This document shows positions 15,793 through 24,826 of a DNA stretch of 34,418 bases, piece by piece. The position numbers were made by a program, and so were the translations under genes. Origin of the DNA: Candidatus Daviesbacteria bacterium RIFCSPLOWO2_01_FULL_37_10 (lineage in GTDB: Bacteria; Patescibacteriota; Microgenomatia; Daviesbacterales; UBA10151). Within the stretch, counting starts at the first letter, position 1; each line of letters starts with the position of its first letter. Below the pieces are notes generated by a model. The model was not told the origin of the DNA and ran no database searches. It saw only the letters and a list, made by a program, of their open reading frames with translations. The stretch lies in assembly GCA_001776865.1 (NCBI GenBank), contig MFDK01000005.1:1-34418 (forward strand), given 5' to 3'.

Positions 15793-17182
15793 TAGCTTTT
15801 TTTAATATATACAATGTGGTTTGGTAAACCCTTGGAAAGATATCTCTATCTACACTAAATTGCATCTTTTTTACTAAGGCATATTTTTTTAGTGCAGGAT
15901 ACTTTTCTAATGTTCCAATATGATCAATGATTATGGTGTTTTTGTCAAATAAAAAATCAGGCGGGATATTATCAACATTTAATACTGTATAATTTTTTGC
16001 ATAATATTGGAATTGGCGAAAAGTAACAGATGAAATAATTATTACCTCATCCGGCTTAAAATTATCTTTAGTATACAAAATAGGGGAGATAGTTGCTGGA
16101 ATTGAATTTTTAAAGCGGATTAGCTGACTAAAACTCACAGAAAAAATATAAACAATAAGAAAAATAGAGAAGATAATTGCAAAGCGTTTTTTAAAAAAAC
16201 TAAATATAAAAAAAGATGTAAGTATTGCTAAGGGGGGTAAGATCGGTAATGTATATCGAGTTACCTCCATATTGTAAATGCTTAAGTGAACAAAAACATA
16301 TGAAAATAGGTATAAATTTAGGAAAATTACCTCAAAACTAAAGAAAAGTTTTTTTCTTATATTTAGGATCAAAGTAGTACCAATTAAAAATGTTAATAAC
16401 AAAGGTATGGAGTAAGAGATGTTAAGCAGATTTAAGTAGCTCAAAAATCTTTGTTGGATTAGAAGTATAGTATTTGCGCTGTTTAAACTAATAGAGTCAT
16501 GTTCTAGTATATAAGTTGCAATAAATGTAAACGACTTTATAAACTTATCAAAACCCGTAACGTAAATGAGAGGTAATATCCAAAGTAAAACGCCTGTTAA
16601 AAAAGAAACAATAGCTAAAATCGCAAGTTTAAAATTCTTCTTATCAAATAGTATTAATGCAAGCAGTGATATTATTATTGGGGCTTCTGTAAATCTCAGT
16701 CCCAGCATGGACCCAAAAAGAAATGAAACAATGACGATTCCTTTAAAAGATCTCCTGTAAACATACATAAAATAAATAAGTAGGTTCAAGAAAAACTGTC
16801 CCGGAATATTTGTTAATGCTACTTCAGAGATAATCCAGTGTACTGGTGTTATGACTAAAATTAGAGATGAAAGTATTGCAGTTTCTTTATTAAACATTTT
16901 TTTAGCCAAAAAATATAGTGGGAAAACTGTTAGCGAACCCAGAAGCGCACTCATGATAGTTAAGGCAAGCGCCCCGTCATAAATGAACATGTTAAAAATT
17001 TTTCCTAGTATGATATATAATGGGTATCCTGGGGGATGAGGTAGATGTTCTACTATAGAGTAATGATTTAGAGCAAGAACAAATTGGACTGAATCCCAAT
17101 CCTCAAGCCATGGAGAGAGAAACATCAGCCGTAAAAAAAATGCAATAACGGCAATTACTATTATCTCTTTGTGTTTTTCCAT
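15785..17182 (-). CDS. GT39-like (PMT/ArnT-type) membrane glycosyltransferase
   Basis: A 465-residue protein. After the first helix EDWDS (27-31) gives the acidic GT-C pair, and HPPGYPLY (49-56) is the second hallmark of the PMT/ArnT and DUF2723-like enzymes. About ten to eleven helices follow, then a short outer C-terminal domain. Such enzymes move a sugar from a polyprenyl-phosphate donor to a lipid or protein on the outer face. The ORF track starts at 17242, but GGAG (17193-17190) lies 7 nt before ATG 17182, so that start is preferred; it still overlaps the YfhO-like gene by 22 bp. The acceptor is unknown. Confidence 0.82.
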   Translation of the reverse strand: MEKHKEIIVIAVIAFFLRLMFLSPWLEDWDSVQFVLALNHYSIVEHLPHPPGYPLYIILGKIFNMFIYDGALALTIMSALLGSLTVFPLYFLAKKMFNKETAILSSLILVITPVHWIISEVALTNIPGQFFLNLLIYFMYVYRRSFKGIVIVSFLFGSMLGLRFTEAPIIISLLALILFDKKNFKLAILAIVSFLTGVLLWILPLIYVTGFDKFIKSFTFIATYILEHDSISLNSANTILLIQQRFLSYLNLLNISYSIPLLLTFLIGTTLILNIRKKLFFSFEVIFLNLYLFSYVFVHLSIYNMEVTRYTLPILPPLAILTSFFIFSFFKKRFAIIFSIFLIVYIFSVSFSQLIRFKNSIPATISPILYTKDNFKPDEVIIISSVTFRQFQYYAKNYTVLNVDNIPPDFLFDKNTIIIDHIGTLEKYPALKKYALVKKMQFSVDRDIFPRVYQTTLYILKKANG

Positions 17183-19137
17183 TTTATTACTCCGAATAAA
17201 ATAATAAACGATAGACTTAAAATAGTTACTAAGCTTCCCCAAATAAAGCTATCCGGTTGGTATTTAAAATCTACAAACTTTGTATCTTCTTTTATTTTAA
17301 CATTCCTGAGTTTATTTTTAGGCTCTAAAATCACAGTTTCCTCTTTTCCATTTAGATATACTTTCCATCCAGGACTCCATACTTCTGAAAGAGTAAACTC
17401 CAGAGATGGATGTCCATTCGTATTTACCTGGATAAAGTTAGGAGAGTAAATTGTAATAGGTGCCTCAGCCCCATTGCTAAAAAATGCCCGTTTTTTTACA
17501 ATAATGTTTTCATAGATTAAATAATTATCAACTTGCCTTTTTAGTACGAGATTTTTATCTGTTAGCTTATGGGGCGAGATTACATATCTTACATTATAAT
17601 CAGCAAGCTCTGGAGTAAAGGGTTGAATTTGTCTGTGCTTATATATTTCAAACGGTGGTAAGGGAAGAGTATATTTATCCCAGTAAACTTGGGAAAGTTG
17701 TATAAATTCATCAAAATAATTTTTTTGCTGAAGAGTATTGTAACCTTCTATCAGTTCTAAATTATAAATTGCAGCTTTTTTTTGGGACAAACAGCGTGTT
17801 ACACAGAAAACCCGGAAATGATCTTTATCAGCTGCCAAAAAATGATGAACTTCTTCATTAACAAATTGTGTTTGGACTGGAACAGGCTTCATAAGTCGAA
17901 ACCAGGAAAGAGTTAATGATTCGATTATTATTGCTGTAACAAGAGTATATGCCCAATTTCTATAAGAACTCCTGCACATTTTATCAAACCCAAAGGCAGC
18001 TAGAAAGACTACAAGAGTAGTTGGGATAACCCATACCCTGGTTGAGACTCTTGCAAATACATATAAATCTTGAGATAGAAGAAAACTGCGCAGCGGAGAA
18101 GCATTGTTTAGTGCGATTAAAGAAACTGTGACAAAAGATATGAAAATGAAAAATTTCAGCTTATTTTTAAGCTGTAAAAATCCTAAAGTAGACAATAGAG
18201 TTGGTGTGATGCCTATTGCCAGCCACTTTTCCGTATCAATGCTCCATAGCTTCTCAGATCCTCTCAATAATGGAAGAAAAATGTTTTGCAGAAATTCAAA
18301 AACGCCTGTCCATTGTGGATAAACAGCTCGGTCGTTTAAGAGTAAAGATCTTGTTGTTGTTGGCAGCCATTCGAGCTGCGGCAGTAGAGTTATAGCAGTT
18401 AAGCCAACTGTTAGAATTCCCGCCAGGGTAAATAAAAAAATGGCTTTTAGAAATACTTTTTTTGTATGGTTTGTGAATAAGGTAATAAGAAATATTACCA
18501 GTGAAGAGAATAGAATAACCAGGAAATTTACAGTATGAGTAAAGAACAGGTTTGCCAAGCTAATCGCCAGAAGAATTGCCCATTTAACTTTGAGCTCACG
18601 AGTAAGCTGAATTACTCCCAGGAGTACAAATGGTACCCAAGCAAGTGATCCTGCTAACCCAAAATGTCCGGCTTCGATATATCCGCTCGCTTTAGGTATA
18701 AGGATATAAAGGACTCCAGCGAATATGCTGGCTTTTTCAGAAAATTTTAGCCCGTATCTTGCCGCTAAATATACACCAATTCCACCTATGAATGTATGAA
18801 TAATGAAATATAATAGAAATGCTGCATCTGTTGGGAAAAAATAAAATAGAAAGTTACCCGGGTAAATGAGTGAAAACTGCGGATCTGGTAATAGCGGCAT
18901 TCCGGAAAACCATAAGTTGTTCCAAAGCGGGAATGTCTGATTTTCCCAAATGCTTTTGCGAATTAGATAAAAAACAGGCCAGAATTGTTCTTCAAGATCA
19001 TTTCCGCGGTTAAGCAAAATTGGTGGATTAAAAAGAATTGGTAAATAATAAAAAAGTGTAGTGAAGAGAAGAAAAATAAAAATCTTAAGATTATTTGTGT
19101 GCCGAATCTGTTGGTGTTGACTCTTTAGTTTCTTCAT
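17161..19137 (-). CDS. YfhO-family membrane protein (GT-C superfamily)
   Basis: A 658-residue protein with about 12 helices. The first outer loop holds GNDLEEQFWP (45-54) and then FPLWNNLWFSGMPLLPDPQ, the N-terminal pattern of YfhO proteins. The C-terminal outer domain carries SPGWKVYLNGK (588-598) and FKYQPDSFIWG before the last helix, which also match YfhO. YfhO is linked to glycosylation of lipoteichoic acid in Firmicutes; here the role is probably sugar transfer on the outer face. The ORF track begins at TTG 19164; ATG 19137 is chosen as the more usual codon, though the TTG is possible. It is the promoter-proximal gene of a three-gene minus-strand operon and is divergent from the DUF5667 gene. 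Confidence 0.85.
   Translation of the reverse strand: MKKLKSQHQQIRHTNNLKIFIFLLFTTLFYYLPILFNPPILLNRGNDLEEQFWPVFYLIRKSIWENQTFPLWNNLWFSGMPLLPDPQFSLIYPGNFLFYFFPTDAAFLLYFIIHTFIGGIGVYLAARYGLKFSEKASIFAGVLYILIPKASGYIEAGHFGLAGSLAWVPFVLLGVIQLTRELKVKWAILLAISLANLFFTHTVNFLVILFSSLVIFLITLFTNHTKKVFLKAIFLFTLAGILTVGLTAITLLPQLEWLPTTTRSLLLNDRAVYPQWTGVFEFLQNIFLPLLRGSEKLWSIDTEKWLAIGITPTLLSTLGFLQLKNKLKFFIFISFVTVSLIALNNASPLRSFLLSQDLYVFARVSTRVWVIPTTLVVFLAAFGFDKMCRSSYRNWAYTLVTAIIIESLTLSWFRLMKPVPVQTQFVNEEVHHFLAADKDHFRVFCVTRCLSQKKAAIYNLELIEGYNTLQQKNYFDEFIQLSQVYWDKYTLPLPPFEIYKHRQIQPFTPELADYNVRYVISPHKLTDKNLVLKRQVDNYLIYENIIVKKRAFFSNGAEAPITIYSPNFIQVNTNGHPSLEFTLSEVWSPGWKVYLNGKEETVILEPKNKLRNVKIKEDTKFVDFKYQPDSFIWGSLVTILSLSFIILFGVIKWKNTKR
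17190..17193 (-). promoter_or_regulatory. Shine-Dalgarno GGAG that fixes the start at 17182
   Basis: GGAG on the minus strand sits 7 nt before ATG 17182, inside the end of the YfhO-like gene. It argues against the longer ORF-track start at 17242. Confidence 0.6.
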
Positions 19138-19183
19138 GTTAGTGTAGGTGTTATTGTCTGGCAAAGCTTTTAACCACTTTGCA

Positions 19184-19189
19184 TATAAT
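19184..19189 (+). promoter_or_regulatory. -10 box TATAAT, leaderless start for the DUF5667 gene
   Basis: A perfect TATAAT ends 5 nt before ATG 19195, so transcription should begin on or next to the A of the start codon. A TG lies two bases upstream of the box. No -35 box is clear. The site lies in the short gap shared with the divergent YfhO-like gene. Confidence 0.6.
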
Positions 19190-19194
19190 ACTCA

Positions 19195-19728
19195 ATGATA
19201 ATTAAACTTGCTACCTTTTTACTTTTTACGCTAATTTTTACTTCATTTTTTGGCAATGTAAAAGCTGTTCAGGAAGCAAGTTCAGGTACAAATTTGGTAG
19301 TGATTTCTGTGAGGGACGTAACTTATGAGCAGGTTAATCCGTTAGATGGTTCGAAGTATTTAATTAAGAGAATTGGTGAAAAAATCAATATGTTTTTTTC
19401 TTTTTCCAGCAAAAGTAAAGTTAAAGTTTACAAAAAATTAGTAAACGTTAGACTGGCAGAGTTAAAATTTATAATTGAAAAAAAAGAAATGGGATATTTT
19501 GAAGCGGCAACGAAAAGGTATTTTACAACAGTAGGACAATTAAAAAATCTTTTAGTATCTTCAAATATAAAGAGTGAATTCATGCCAATCAAAGAGGAAC
19601 TTTCATCACATATTTCTGTCTTGATTAAGCTGCGCGACAGTTATGATCCTTCAACTGCCGAGTGGAGATTTGTTGAAGATGATATAAATTACGTCAAGGG
19701 ATATCTAGATGAACTGTCTACAGAATAG
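19195..19728 (+). CDS. DUF5667 domain-containing exported protein
   Basis: A 177-residue protein. Residues 1-24 form a signal peptide or anchor, ending in VKA before the mature start. The central LIKRIGEKINMFFSF (56-70) and the following helix-rich stretch with RLAELKFIIEKKE fit DUF5667, a domain of exported CPR proteins that usually opens with a tyrosine/proline-rich strand and KRIGEK. Its function is unknown. It is a single gene with its own leaderless-type promoter, 66 bp before the next gene, so it may only be a neighbour of the glycan genes and not part of their pathway. Confidence 0.75.
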   Translation: MIIKLATFLLFTLIFTSFFGNVKAVQEASSGTNLVVISVRDVTYEQVNPLDGSKYLIKRIGEKINMFFSFSSKSKVKVYKKLVNVRLAELKFIIEKKEMGYFEAATKRYFTTVGQLKNLLVSSNIKSEFMPIKEELSSHISVLIKLRDSYDPSTAEWRFVEDDINYVKGYLDELSTE

Positions 19729-19780
19729 TCTTTTCAATTTTTGATTTTCAATAAAATATTAAAGAAGCTTTTGCATCTTG

Positions 19781-19786
19781 TATTCT
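19781..19786 (+). promoter_or_regulatory. -10-like box TATTCT before the 19795 gene
   Basis: TATTCT ends 8 nt before ATG 19795, with no Shine-Dalgarno site in between. The position repeats the pattern of the other block-leading genes, but the hexamer is weaker and no -35 box is seen. Confidence 0.4.
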
Positions 19787-19794
19787 AAATCAAC

Positions 19795-21297
19795 ATGAGA
19801 TTCACTTCAATCTTAGATGATAATTTTAACAAACTCGCCATTTTAATTAGTCTTAGCCTTATTTTCTTCTTTCTATTTAGACTTGTTAATATTTCAAATA
19901 GTTCATATTTTTCTCAGGATGATTTTTTCCATCTTAGAATGATAATGGACAAAAATATTTATGATATTCCCAGTTTCTTTGTCAATACTATAGAAGGACA
20001 GACATTTTATAGACCCTTGTCAAGGGAAACATACAATTTAATAATGTATCAGTTGTTTGGTTTAAACCCAATGCCTTTTCATATTTATAACCTTTTGCTT
20101 ATTTTATTAAATTCAATACTTTTGACACTTATTGTAAAAAGAATAACAAATAGTTTGCTGACAACTTATTTATCAGTTCTGATTTTTTTAGTGAGCAGCA
20201 TTCATAGCGTAGAGCTTTATTATTTATCATCTGTTCAAACGCTTATGTCAACGAGTCTGGTTCTATTATCGATTTTAGTATACACATTATTTATTAGAAG
20301 TAGAAATATAAATTATTTTCTGTTTTCTATTCTTCTTTTTTCTATAGCTTTATTTTCTCATGAATCATCTATTGTACTTCCGGGATTTATTTTAATTTTG
20401 GAGATATTTTATGGAAGGAAAATTAGTATTAAATCTTTTGCAGTTTACCTTATGCCTTTTTTATTTCTCGCATTGCTTTTTTTAATAAGTACTACATCAA
20501 TTACAAATTTACCATCGCAAAAAGTATACCAGCCAATTTTTAATATAAAAAGTATTTTAAACACTTTTGGGTGGTACTTAGCCTGGAGTTTGGGTGTTCC
20601 GGAAATGCTGGTGGATTTTGTTAAACCAGGTCTTAAGTTAAAGCCTGAGTTTGTTGTATGGTACAAAGATTATGTAAAAGTAATTTCCCCCCTTATTTTC
20701 ATTTATGGTACGGTTTTGCTTCTACTTATTTTTCATTTAAGAAAAACACTAATCAAAAATAGATTTTTTATCTTTTGTGTTCTTGCGTTTATTATTTCTC
20801 TTCTGCCTTTTATTTTTTTCCCTCAGCATAAGTTTGTTTATTACTTGAGCCTTGCATTTATCTGGTTTTCTATTATTTTTGGAATTATACTTTCAAGTGC
20901 ATGGCAGTATTCCTTGATTCATAAAGCACTTGTTGTTTTAGCAGTATTAGCTTTTAGTTTAGTAGCTTATAAAACCATAGAGATAAATTCGATAACTCAT
21001 TGGGCAGCAAAAAGGGCAAAGTCAGCAGAAGTTTTAATGGAGGGCATTAAAAAAGATTATCCTTCGGTTCCAAAGGGGAGTATTTTTTATATAAAAGATG
21101 ATCCAAACTATCCGTATATTGCAGCGGAGTGGGGAACTTCAAGCAAACAGGTATTTTATATACTTTCCGGATCAGATGCCTTAAAATTGTTTTACAAAGA
21201 TTCTTCCATAGAAACTTATTTTCAGGCAGTTGGCGGATTGCCGAAAAAAACTAATGAAAGTAGAGTAATAAATTTTACAGCAATATTTCCTTACTAA
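19795..21297 (+). CDS. GT-C type membrane glycosyltransferase-like protein
   Basis: A 500-residue protein with about ten to eleven helices and a short outer C-terminal domain of roughly 100 residues. After the first helix comes SQDDFFHLR (40-48), the acidic GT-C motif, and later FYRPLSR, as in PMT-like proteins with the F-R-P turn. It is likely a polyprenyl-phosphate-sugar-dependent transferase at the outer face; the acceptor is unknown. It lies 66 bp after the DUF5667 gene and 58 bp before the 951-residue GT-C-like gene, each with its own -10-like box, so these three may be separately transcribed. Confidence 0.7.
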   Translation: MRFTSILDDNFNKLAILISLSLIFFFLFRLVNISNSSYFSQDDFFHLRMIMDKNIYDIPSFFVNTIEGQTFYRPLSRETYNLIMYQLFGLNPMPFHIYNLLLILLNSILLTLIVKRITNSLLTTYLSVLIFLVSSIHSVELYYLSSVQTLMSTSLVLLSILVYTLFIRSRNINYFLFSILLFSIALFSHESSIVLPGFILILEIFYGRKISIKSFAVYLMPFLFLALLFLISTTSITNLPSQKVYQPIFNIKSILNTFGWYLAWSLGVPEMLVDFVKPGLKLKPEFVVWYKDYVKVISPLIFIYGTVLLLLIFHLRKTLIKNRFFIFCVLAFIISLLPFIFFPQHKFVYYLSLAFIWFSIIFGIILSSAWQYSLIHKALVVLAVLAFSLVAYKTIEINSITHWAAKRAKSAEVLMEGIKKDYPSVPKGSIFYIKDDPNYPYIAAEWGTSSKQVFYILSGSDALKLFYKDSSIETYFQAVGGLPKKTNESRVINFTAIFPY

Positions 21298-21341
21298 TCC
21301 AAAGTCTTTTTTAAGCTGTACTAAATATTATCCAGATATTA

Positions 21342-21347
21342 TATACT
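21342..21347 (+). promoter_or_regulatory. -10 box TATACT, leaderless-type start for the 21356 gene
   Basis: TATACT ends 8 nt before ATG 21356; predicted transcription starts 1-2 nt before the codon. There is no Shine-Dalgarno site and no obvious -35 box. Confidence 0.55.
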
Positions 21348-21355
21348 ACATAAAA

Positions 21356-24211
21356 ATGTTGCAAGTTGTTCGGCTAGCTACAAAATTTGGTCCATTTATT
21401 ATTTTTACTAATCTAATAATTGTTGTCTTTTTAATTTACTCCAGTCATTTAGGAATTGCTGAAACGCTTGGGAATTTCCTTTTATTTTTAACATTTTTTG
21501 TTTTGCTTTTGCGAAAGTCCAGTACTCAGTCTGAAAAATCTATTCAGCACCAGTTTAGTAATAGGTTTTACTTTTTGTTTTATTCAGGAATTATTATTGC
21601 AGGATTGCTTGTTTTTCGCGCTATTTTTTCCGCTGGTCCTGCTGTTTGGGGAGATGCGCCTTATTTTTATCCTGAAACATTCAGAGTTTTTTTTTCTGAA
21701 CCCTTTGTTTGGGAAAGCAGGGGGAGACTAGGAGTTGTTAATGATCTTTATTGGATCTATCCTTTGATGTTTATTTATAACGGGTTGGGGACGTTGGCTG
21801 GAGTAAGCAATGATTTGGTTATTCGTCTGGTTTTTTATTTTCCGGCATTTTTTTTAAGTTTTATTTCTCCCTGGTTTCTCACAAAATACTTTGGATTTTC
21901 ACCTCTTGTACGAATGTTTTCTGTAATTACATATGCACTAAGCACTTACTTTATTTTAATCGTTGATGGAGGGCAGGTTGGAGTTGTGCTAGCCTACGGT
22001 TTATTTCCTTTAGCGCTTTTACAGCTACATAAATTAATGGCTCTAAGAACTGTGAAGCAGTTTTTTGCAAGCTTAGGTTTCTTTATGCTGCTAATAATTT
22101 CTGATGTAAGATTTGCTGCAATTGCAATTTTTACTTTAATTTCCTGGTTTGGATTTGATCATTTCACTTCTTCCAGGAAAATTAAAATTCAAAAGCTAAA
22201 GCCGCTGTTTTATTTACTTTTTATTTCTTTTTTGCTTAGTATTTACTGGGTGGTTCCAGCTTTTTCAATTGAGGCAACTACCGGTTCTGGCATCAGATCT
22301 GACCTAAAGCTTATTTCAATATTAAACGCAATTTTTATTTTTTCACCGCATTGGCCATTTAATGAATTCGGTAAAATTTTTCCGCCGCCGTGGTATTTTG
22401 CGATTATTCCGCTTCTTATATTCAGCAATATTTTTTTTAAAAAAACAAAGTATAGTTTTATTTTGCTCTCAAATTTTCTGTTTTTTGCATATCTTGTAAA
22501 AGGAGAAACAGGATTTTTGGGTGGTATATACGCCTGGGTAGTTGATACCTTACCCTTAGGGGGGGCATTTAGGGATTCAACCAAATTTTTCGCTCCGCTT
22601 CTGCTATTCTCAGGAATTTTAATAGGGCTCTCGGTTGAAAATTTAGCAGGAGTTTTTAAAAAAAAATTATTTTCAAAACTAATAGTCTGTTTTGTTTTTA
22701 CTTACCTTCTTATTCTAATTTATCCGGCAATTACAGGAAAAATGCACGGAGTTTTGTCGGGAAGAGAATTTCCGGGGGAAATGCAGGTTATTGCAGATAA
22801 AGTATCTTCTGAAAAAGAATTTTTAAGGACTGTATGGGTTCCTGAGCGTCATCCGTTAGGATTTAACTCAGAGGGAAAACCAGCGCTTGACGCAAAAACT
22901 CTTATTCATTTACGGCCTTTTGCATCTCTTAATGTAGGTGATTCGGACTTATTTAATTTTCTTCACAATAAACAATTTTTGCAATGGATGGATATTTTTG
23001 GCGTGAAGTACCTAATATTTTCAGGTGATACACGCAGAGTATTGCCTGATCTTGAAAAAGATAAAGATTGGAGTAATTTACTAAATCTAGCTTCGAACAT
23101 TGAGGGTTTAAATAGGGTTAACTGGGATCTAAACTTACCTATTTATCAGACGAAAAGCTATAAACCGCGTTTTTTTGCAGTAGATAAAGTTTTTGCAGTT
23201 ATAGGTGGTGATGATATATATCAAAAGCTGATTGATTCTAATGAGAAGTTTTCCATAGGTAATCAGGGGTTTATTTTTTTTGAAGATGGTAAATTTAATC
23301 CGGGAAGCTTACAAAATGTCTCATCGAATTCACTGGTTATCATGTTTAACCAAAAAGAAGAAAAAGATCTAATTTTTAGTTTTTTGTCTGAATTTTTTCA
23401 AACTCCAATGAATGCTGAAAAATCACAGTGGGCTTTGAGGGGCACAGGGGAATATCTAAAATGGAAATACGAGCTTTTAGTAAATGGTATCCCAACTCAT
23501 GAGTTTGACTACGGAAAAGGTATTGCATTTTCTTCTCAGCCAAACGAAGAACTTATATTTAAACTTAAAGTTCTTAGGGAAAGTGAGTATATACTTGCTT
23601 TAAGATATATGTCTGCATCAGGAAGTGGTGCTTTGCGGGTATCAATGTTAGGTTTAGAAGAAGAAATACCTAAAAATGCTTCAGGTCGGTTTAACTGGTA
23701 TATAAAACAGGTAAAATTAAACGAGGGGAGCTTTGATTTAACTGTTAAAAATACAGGGGGGTTTCAAGTTGTTAATACAGCTGCACTCATTCCTGCTGCA
23801 GATTGGGAAAACGCAGGCAATCTAACAAACGAATTACTTGCTAAATTCCAGAAAGAGAACAATATAATTGAACTTGCTTCTTTAGGTAGCCGGGATGAGG
23901 TAAGTTATAAAATGATAAGTCCTATAGAATATGATGTAGATACGCTAAAGAATTCTTGGTTAATATTTTCAGATAATTATCATCCCGGGTGGAGTTTAAA
24001 ACTAGAAGGTGAAGAAATGGATGTGTTCCCGGTTTATTCAGCAGTTAATGGTTTTTATGTCAATAAAAGTGGTAATAAGCCAGCCAAAGTATTTTTTAAA
24101 GAGCAGGATCGATTAAGAATCGCATTAAGTTTCTCGCTTGCCTCTTTATCAATGCTTGCGGTAGTTTCTTTTTGGATCTACCATATTAAGAGGAGGAAGA
24201 AAAGTGTATAA
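21356..24211 (+). CDS. Large AftD/YfhO-like GT-C membrane protein
   Basis: A 951-residue protein. Roughly 13-14 helices lie within residues 10-455. VWGDAPYFYPE (97-107) takes the place of the first-loop acidic motif, and LGGAFRDSTKFF (401-412) matches the FRD-x-x-KF motif seen in AftD (DUF3367)-type arabinofuranosyltransferases. An outer region follows, including a beta-sandwich-like stretch (ILALRYMSASGSGALRVSML) and NYHPGWSLKLEGEE, which resembles the YfhO C-terminal PGW element. A last helix and a KRRKK end close the protein. It probably transfers sugars on the outer face. The next gene starts within its last 8 bp and has a strong Shine-Dalgarno site, so the two are coupled. Confidence 0.68.
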   Translation: MLQVVRLATKFGPFIIFTNLIIVVFLIYSSHLGIAETLGNFLLFLTFFVLLLRKSSTQSEKSIQHQFSNRFYFLFYSGIIIAGLLVFRAIFSAGPAVWGDAPYFYPETFRVFFSEPFVWESRGRLGVVNDLYWIYPLMFIYNGLGTLAGVSNDLVIRLVFYFPAFFLSFISPWFLTKYFGFSPLVRMFSVITYALSTYFILIVDGGQVGVVLAYGLFPLALLQLHKLMALRTVKQFFASLGFFMLLIISDVRFAAIAIFTLISWFGFDHFTSSRKIKIQKLKPLFYLLFISFLLSIYWVVPAFSIEATTGSGIRSDLKLISILNAIFIFSPHWPFNEFGKIFPPPWYFAIIPLLIFSNIFFKKTKYSFILLSNFLFFAYLVKGETGFLGGIYAWVVDTLPLGGAFRDSTKFFAPLLLFSGILIGLSVENLAGVFKKKLFSKLIVCFVFTYLLILIYPAITGKMHGVLSGREFPGEMQVIADKVSSEKEFLRTVWVPERHPLGFNSEGKPALDAKTLIHLRPFASLNVGDSDLFNFLHNKQFLQWMDIFGVKYLIFSGDTRRVLPDLEKDKDWSNLLNLASNIEGLNRVNWDLNLPIYQTKSYKPRFFAVDKVFAVIGGDDIYQKLIDSNEKFSIGNQGFIFFEDGKFNPGSLQNVSSNSLVIMFNQKEEKDLIFSFLSEFFQTPMNAEKSQWALRGTGEYLKWKYELLVNGIPTHEFDYGKGIAFSSQPNEELIFKLKVLRESEYILALRYMSASGSGALRVSMLGLEEEIPKNASGRFNWYIKQVKLNEGSFDLTVKNTGGFQVVNTAALIPAADWENAGNLTNELLAKFQKENNIIELASLGSRDEVSYKMISPIEYDVDTLKNSWLIFSDNYHPGWSLKLEGEEMDVFPVYSAVNGFYVNKSGNKPAKVFFKEQDRLRIALSFSLASLSMLAVVSFWIYHIKRRKKSV
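24191..24196 (+). promoter_or_regulatory. Strong Shine-Dalgarno AGGAGG for the 24204 gene
   Basis: A perfect AGGAGG lies 7 nt before GTG 24204, inside the last codons of the 951-residue gene. It fixes the GTG start and shows that this organism does use Shine-Dalgarno initiation within operons. Confidence 0.75.
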
Positions 24212-24776
24212 ATTAACTCTCAGCACTATATTTTTACTTGGCTTGTTTTACGTTATTTCTCCCGGACCTGCAAAAATAGAAAATTTCCCGCCTATTTCGG
24301 ATTCTTTGAAATCCGGCGAATCCGGAGATACTACGGAGTATCCAAACGTTGCAGCATTTTATTCAGAGCTTAACAGAAGACAGATAACGGATTATTTTCG
24401 TGATGTTTACAGAAGGCAATTTTTGTTTGGATGGATTTTCCCGCCGGTAAATCTTAATTATTCTCCACAGGATACATCGAAATATATAAGGAATTACTAT
24501 ATCAGCACTACTTTTTTGGAGGAATATGTTTATCCTTTGCATGGCTCGGTTTTTGTAAACGGGTACGAGCCTTACGTTGAAAACGAGATTTTAGGAATTC
24601 CCCATGGCCCTTTAGGGGATCGTATGGGAGTTGGAACTAAGTTTTTTGCGTCCAAAGCAACAATCCGCCTTTATCAAAATTACTGGTATCAAAGAGTTAT
24701 AGTTTATTTTGGAATTTGTTTTTTTACTTATTTTATTTACAAATTATGGAAAAAAGCCGTTTTGCAGGATTTGTAA
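24204..24776 (+). CDS. Small membrane-anchored protein of unknown function, partner of the 951-residue GT-C-like protein
   Basis: A 190-residue protein with a GTG start. An N-terminal hydrophobic segment (about 5-18) and a C-terminal helix (about 166-183) flank a roughly 145-residue middle region that is aromatic-rich, with NRRQITDYFRDVYRRQF and FVNGYEPYVEN. The middle is presumably outside the cell, with both ends in or near the membrane. I do not recognise a named family. It overlaps the large GT-C-like gene by 8 bp (GTGTATAA) and has a perfect AGGAGG, so it is made with it in defined ratio. A subunit or acceptor role is inference. Confidence 0.65.
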   Translation: MYKLTLSTIFLLGLFYVISPGPAKIENFPPISDSLKSGESGDTTEYPNVAAFYSELNRRQITDYFRDVYRRQFLFGWIFPPVNLNYSPQDTSKYIRNYYISTTFLEEYVYPLHGSVFVNGYEPYVENEILGIPHGPLGDRMGVGTKFFASKATIRLYQNYWYQRVIVYFGICFFTYFIYKLWKKAVLQDL

Positions 24777-24808
24777 AAATAAATAAGTGGTAACTTATGC
24801 CAATTTAA

Positions 24809-24816
24809 TATACACT
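24809..24816 (+). promoter_or_regulatory. -10-like box TATACACT before the flippase gene
   Basis: Overlapping TATACA (24809-24814) and TACACT (24811-24816) lie 10-12 nt before ATG 24827, giving a leader of only a few bases. No Shine-Dalgarno site is present. A short hairpin (ATAAGT-GGTA-ACTTAT, 24783-24798) sits just upstream without a T-run. Confidence 0.4.
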
Positions 24817-24826
24817 GAGTTTAGTT

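Noticed and set aside
17183-17242. Longer start of the GT39-like gene at 17242
   Set aside because: It would overlap the YfhO-like gene by 82 bp and lacks a ribosome-binding site, whereas ATG 17182 has GGAG 7 nt upstream.
22243-22584. 113-codon minus-strand ORF
   Set aside because: It is a shadow of the 951-residue membrane protein gene, with no recognisable motif.
24783-24798. Hairpin ATAAGT-GGTA-ACTTAT as a terminator after the 24204 gene
   Set aside because: The stem is short and AT-rich and no T-run follows. No convincing intrinsic terminator was found anywhere in the window.
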